Below are positions 52,560-56,735 of a stretch of 56,735 bases of DNA, in pieces. Within the stretch, counting starts at the first letter, position 1. The number at the start of each line of letters is the position of its first letter. The position numbers were made by a program, and so were the translations under genes. A model generated the notes under the pieces. The model was not told the DNA's origin and searched no databases. It saw only the letters and a program-made list of their open reading frames with translations. The DNA is from Nemertoderma westbladi (Eukaryota; Xenacoelomorpha; Nemertodermatida; Nemertodermatidae): assembly GCA_032718475.1 (NCBI GenBank), contig JAUCBJ010007929.1, positions 1-56,735 of the forward strand, in the 5' to 3' direction.

Positions 52560-55500
52560 CCCCAGACTCAACTCATCCCAAATAGTCCTTCATAAGTCTA
52601 AAATTTGACTCAAATAGGTTGTTAGTGTCACGTATAGGTTGATTTTGTCCAAAATAGCCTGTAGCTTTATCAAAATTATTTAAAATAGTTTATAAATGTA
52701 AAGGAATACCGAAAACTCCACTTCATAATCATAGCTTTAATTCCAATTTGTCCCAAATAGGTTGTGTATGTCCCATATAGGGTGTTTATGTCCCATACAT
52801 GGAGTTTTTGTCCCAAATAGCATGTAACATTCTCAAAATGATTTTACATAGTTTATAAATATAATGGAAATACTCAAAAGAAAATAGAATTCACTATCAT
52901 AGCTTTAATTTAAATCTGTCCCAAATAGGTTGTTTATGTCCCATATAGGGTGTTTGTGTCCCATATAGGGTGTTTGTATCCCAAATTGTGTGTCACTTTC
53001 TCAAAATGATTTTACATAGTTTATAAATATAATGGAATACTCAAAAGAAAATAGAATTCACTATCATAGCTTTAATTTAAATTTGTCCCAAATAGGTTGT
53101 TTTTGTCCCATATAGGGTGTTAGTGTGCCAAATAGCGTATGACTTTCTCAAAATGATTTTACATAGTTTATAAATATAATGGAATATTCAAAAGAAAATA
53201 GAATCCACTATCATAACTTTAATTTAAATTTGTCCCAAATTGGTTGTTTGTGTCCCATATAGGGTGTTTGTGTCCCGTATAGGGTGTTTGTGTCCCATAT
53301 AGGGTATGAAGTGCTTATAATCATTTCAAATAGTTTCGAAATGTAATGGAATACTCAAAAGACTATAGAATTCACTATCATAGCTTTAATTTAAATTTGT
53401 CCCAACTAGGTTGTTTATGTCCCATATAGGGTGTTTGTGTCCCATATAGGGAATTTGTGTCCCAAATTGCGTGTCATTTTCTCAAAATGATTTTACATAG
53501 TTTATAAATATTATGGAATACTCAAAAGAAAATATAATTCACTATCATAGCTTTAATTTAAATTTGTCCCAAATAGGTTGTTTTTGTCCCGTATAGGGTG
53601 TTTGTGTCCCATATAGGGTATGAAGTGCTTATAATCATTCCAAATAGTTTCGAAATGTAATGGAATACTCAAAAGACTATAGAATTCACTATCATAGCTT
53701 TAATTTAAATTTGTCCCAACTAGGTTGTTTATGTCCCATATAGGGTGTTTGTGTCCCATATAGGGAATTTGTGTCCCAAATTGCGTGTCATTTTCTCAAA
53801 ATGATTTTACATAGTTTATAAATATTATGGAATACTGAAAAGAAAATATAATTCACTATCATAGCTTTAATTTAAATTTGTCCCAAATAGGTTGTTTATG
53901 TCCCATATAGGGTGTTTGTGTCCCATATAGGGTGTATGTGTGCCAAATAGCGTGTGACTTTCTCAAAATGATTTTACATAGTTTATAAATATAATGGAAT
54001 ACTCAAAATAAAATATAATTCACTATCATTGCTTTAATTTCAATTTGTCCCAAATAGGTTGTTTTTGTCCCATATAGGGTGTTTGAGTCCCATATAGGGT
54101 GTGAATTGCTTATACTGATTTTAAATAGTTTCGAAATGTAATGGAATACTCAAAAGAATATAGAATTCACTACTATAGCTTTAATTTCAATTTGTCCCAA
54201 ATAGGTTGTTTGTGTCCCATATAGGGTGTTTGTGTCCCGTATAGGGTGTTTGTGTCCCGTATAGGGTGTGAAGTGCTTATAATGATTTCAAATAGTTTTG
54301 AAATGTAATGGAATACTCAAAAGAATATAGAATTCACTACCATAGCTTTAATTTCAATTTGTCCCAAATAGGTTGTTTTCGTCCCATATAGGGAGTTTTT
54401 CTTGCCAAATAGCGTGTGACTTCCTCAAAATGATTTTACATAGTTTATAAATCTCATGGAAATACTCAAAAGAAAATAGAATCCACTATCATAACTTTAA
54501 TTTAAATTTGTCCCAAATAGGTTGTTTGTGTCCCATATAGGGTGTTTGTGTCCCGTATAGGGTGTTTGTGTCCCATATAGGGTATGAAGTGCTTATAATC
54601 ATTTCAAATAGTTTCGAAATGTAATGGAATACTCAAAAGACTATAGAATTCACACCATAGCTTTAATTTCAATTTGTCCCAAATAGGTTGTTTTTGTCCC
54701 ATATAGGGTGTTTGTGTCCCAAATAGCGTGTGACTTTCTCAAAATGATTTTAAATAGTTTCTAAATCTCATGGAATACTCAAAAGAATATAGAATTCACT
54801 ACCATAGCTTTAATTTCAATTTGTCCCAAATAGGTTGTTTTTGTCCCATATAGGGTGTTTGAGACCCATATAGGGTGTGAATTGCTTATAATGATTTTAA
54901 ATAGTTTCTAAATCTCATGGAATACTCAAAAGAATATAGAATTCACTACCATAGCTTTAATTTCAATTTGTCCCAAATAGGTTGTTTTTGTCCCATATAG
55001 GGTGTTTGACTCCCGTATAGGGTGTGAATTGCTTATAATGATTTTAAATAGTTTCTAAATGTAATGGAGTACTCAAAAGAATATAAAATTCACAACCATA
55101 GCTTTAATTTCAATTTGTCCCAAATAGGTTGTTTTCATCCCATATAGGGTGTTTATGTGCCAAATAGCGTGTGACTTCCTCAAAATGATTTTACATAGTT
55201 TATAAATATAATGGAAATACTCAAAAGAAAATAGAATCCACTATCATAGCTTTAATTTAAATTTGTCCCAAATAGGTTGTTTGTGTCCCATATAGGGTGT
55301 TTGTGTCCCGTATAGGGTGTTTGTGTCCCGTATAGGGTGTGAAGTGCTTATAATGATTTCAAATAGTTTCGAAATGTAATGGAATACTCAAAAGAATATA
55401 GAATTCACTACCATAGCTTTAATTTCAATTTGTCCCAAATAGGTTGTTTTCGTCCCATATAGGGTGTTTTTTTGTGCCAAATAGCGTGTGACTTCCTCAA

Positions 55501-56460
55501 AATGATTTTACATAGTTTATAAATCTCATGGAAATACTCAAAAGAAAATAGAATCCACTATCATAACTTTAATTTAAATTTGTCCCAAATAGGTTGTTTG
55601 TGTCCCATATAGGGTGTTTGTGTCCCGTATAGGGTGTTTGTGTCCCGTATAGGTGTGAAGTGCTTATAATGATTTCAAATAGTTTCGAAATGTAATGGAA
55701 TACTCAAAAGAATATAGAATTCACTACCATAGCTTTAATTTCAATTTGTCCCAAATAGATTGTTTTCGTCCCATATAGGGTGTTTTTTTGTGCCAAATAG
55801 CGTGTGACTTCCTCAAAATGATTTTACATAGTTTATAAATCTCATGGAAATACTCAAAAGAAAATAGAATCCACTATCATAACTTTAATTTAAATTTGTC
55901 CCAAATAGGTTGTTTGTGTCCCATATAGGGTGTTTGTGTCCCGTATAGGGTGTTTGTGTCCCATATAGGGTATGAAGTGCTTATAATCATTTCAAATAGT
56001 TTCGAAATGTAATGGAATACTCAAAAGACTATAGAATTCACTACCATAGCTTTAATTTCAATTAGTCCCAAATAGGTTGTTTTTGTCCCATATAGGGTGT
56101 TTGTGTCCCAAATAGCGTGTGACTTTCTCAAAATGATTTTAAATAGTTTCTAAATCTCATGGAATACTCAAAAGAATATAGAATTCACTACCATAGCTTT
56201 AATTTCAATTTGTCCCAAATAGGTTGTTTTTGTCCATATAGGGTGTTTGAGTCCCATATAGGGTGTGAATTGGTTATAATGATTTTAAATAGTTTCTAAA
56301 TCTTATGGAATACTCAAAAGAATATAGAATTCACTACCATAGCTTTAATTTCAATTTGTCCCAAATAGGTTGTTTTTGTCCCATATAGGGTGTTTGACTC
56401 CCGTATAGGGTGTGAATTGCTTATAATAATTTCAAATAGTTTCTAAATGTAATGGAATAA
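52560..56460. repeat. Satellite of ~145-170-bp units rich in CCCATATAGGG
   Basis: About 24 tandem units, each with 'atagctttaattt(a/c)aattt', then 'gtcccaaataggttgttt', then one to four copies of an ~18-base subrepeat 'gtcccatatagggtgttt', then 'ctcaaaatgattttacatag' or 'cttataatgatttcaaatag', and then 'aatggaatactcaaaaga'. Unit length varies with the number of subrepeats and between two unit types that alternate in blocks. No coding sequence. The motif also occurs near 1660-1700. Confidence 0.9.
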
Positions 56461-56735
56461 TAAAAATAATATTTTTTCCTTTCTTCTACCAATTCCAATC
56501 TATTCCAACTGAATGTACCGCTGCTTCCTTCCCTTATTTTTCCATCTTCCCTTATTTAGTAGCATTTTGCTTTAGACTTTTTAAGAAAACCAAAATTTCG
56601 GATTGTTAGTATACATATTGGTCAGTCTAAGAACTTCGTAGGGATCATAGGGATAATTATTTGTGGGCGAAAATTGCATTCATTTCGGTTCATTTACAGT
56701 ATTCATTCCAACGTAGTACTATTTAGTACCTGGAA
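56461..56735. other. Right edge, no feature recognised
   Basis: Unique-looking AT-rich sequence after the satellite. Confidence 0.4.

Noticed and set aside
52560-56460. CArG boxes for MADS/SRF binding
   Set aside because: CCCATATAGGG has only five A/T bases between CC and GG, not six.

Overview
This is animal genomic DNA. It is AT-rich, packed with transposable elements and satellites, and contains an apparent CaMKIV-type kinase gene and a B-box (TRIM-like) gene. The mix of an RTE-like LINE, a BEL/Pao LTR element, PIF/Harbinger- and hAT-like MITEs and a hammerhead-ribozyme tandem repeat suggests a marine invertebrate. I cannot name the species. Only three long genes look like possible host genes or intact transposase genes: a pogo/Tigger/jerky-type DDE transposase (15613-17475, -), an intronless B-box/coiled-coil protein with an octapeptide repeat (17844-19898, +), and a CaMKIV-like kinase (24333-25454, -).

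Layout. 1-1770: degenerate short tandem repeats. 1770-7690: a DNA element with ~400-bp terminal inverted repeats that carries a decayed reverse-transcriptase-tail gene. That gene is split by a fresh, near full-length LINE (2806-6564). 8079-8375: Harbinger-like MITE. 8661-13762: four copies of a ~1.28-kb repeat with hairpin ends, plus a 176-bp higher-order minisatellite. 13763-15717: 5.7 near-identical 340-bp units, each with a complete type I hammerhead ribozyme on the minus strand, set between Pol III A- and B-box-like motifs. This is an animal 'retrozyme' array. The DDE transposase ORF runs into it and takes its last 34 codons from it. 20084-20829: hAT-like MITE. 21380-21650: an old, inactivated copy of the retrozyme.

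27626-45950 is a nested structure. The outer layer is a foldback-like element with ~850-940-bp inverted repeats. Inside it sit a second, 5'-truncated copy of the same LINE (29223-32095, 11-bp target-site duplication) and a complete, very young LTR retrotransposon (32511-44735; two 1226-bp LTRs differing at 2 sites; 5-bp target-site duplication). The LTR element has a BEL/Pao Gag-protease ORF, but RT and RNase H have been removed by an apparently in-frame deletion and integrase is missing. In the env position, behind its own TATA-like box, it carries three consecutive unrecognised reading frames (x, y, z). The last has no early ATG and overlaps y in the -1 frame. This LTR element and the retrozyme array are the two most interesting items here.

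45951-48200 is a 10-bp minisatellite open in all three frames. 48200-52540 holds small repeats, a perfect hairpin and another decayed RT-tail fragment. 52560-56460 is a satellite of ~145-170-bp units dense in the motif CCCATATAGGG. The genes do not form a pathway. The biology of the window is transposon nesting, parasitism between elements, and satellite birth.
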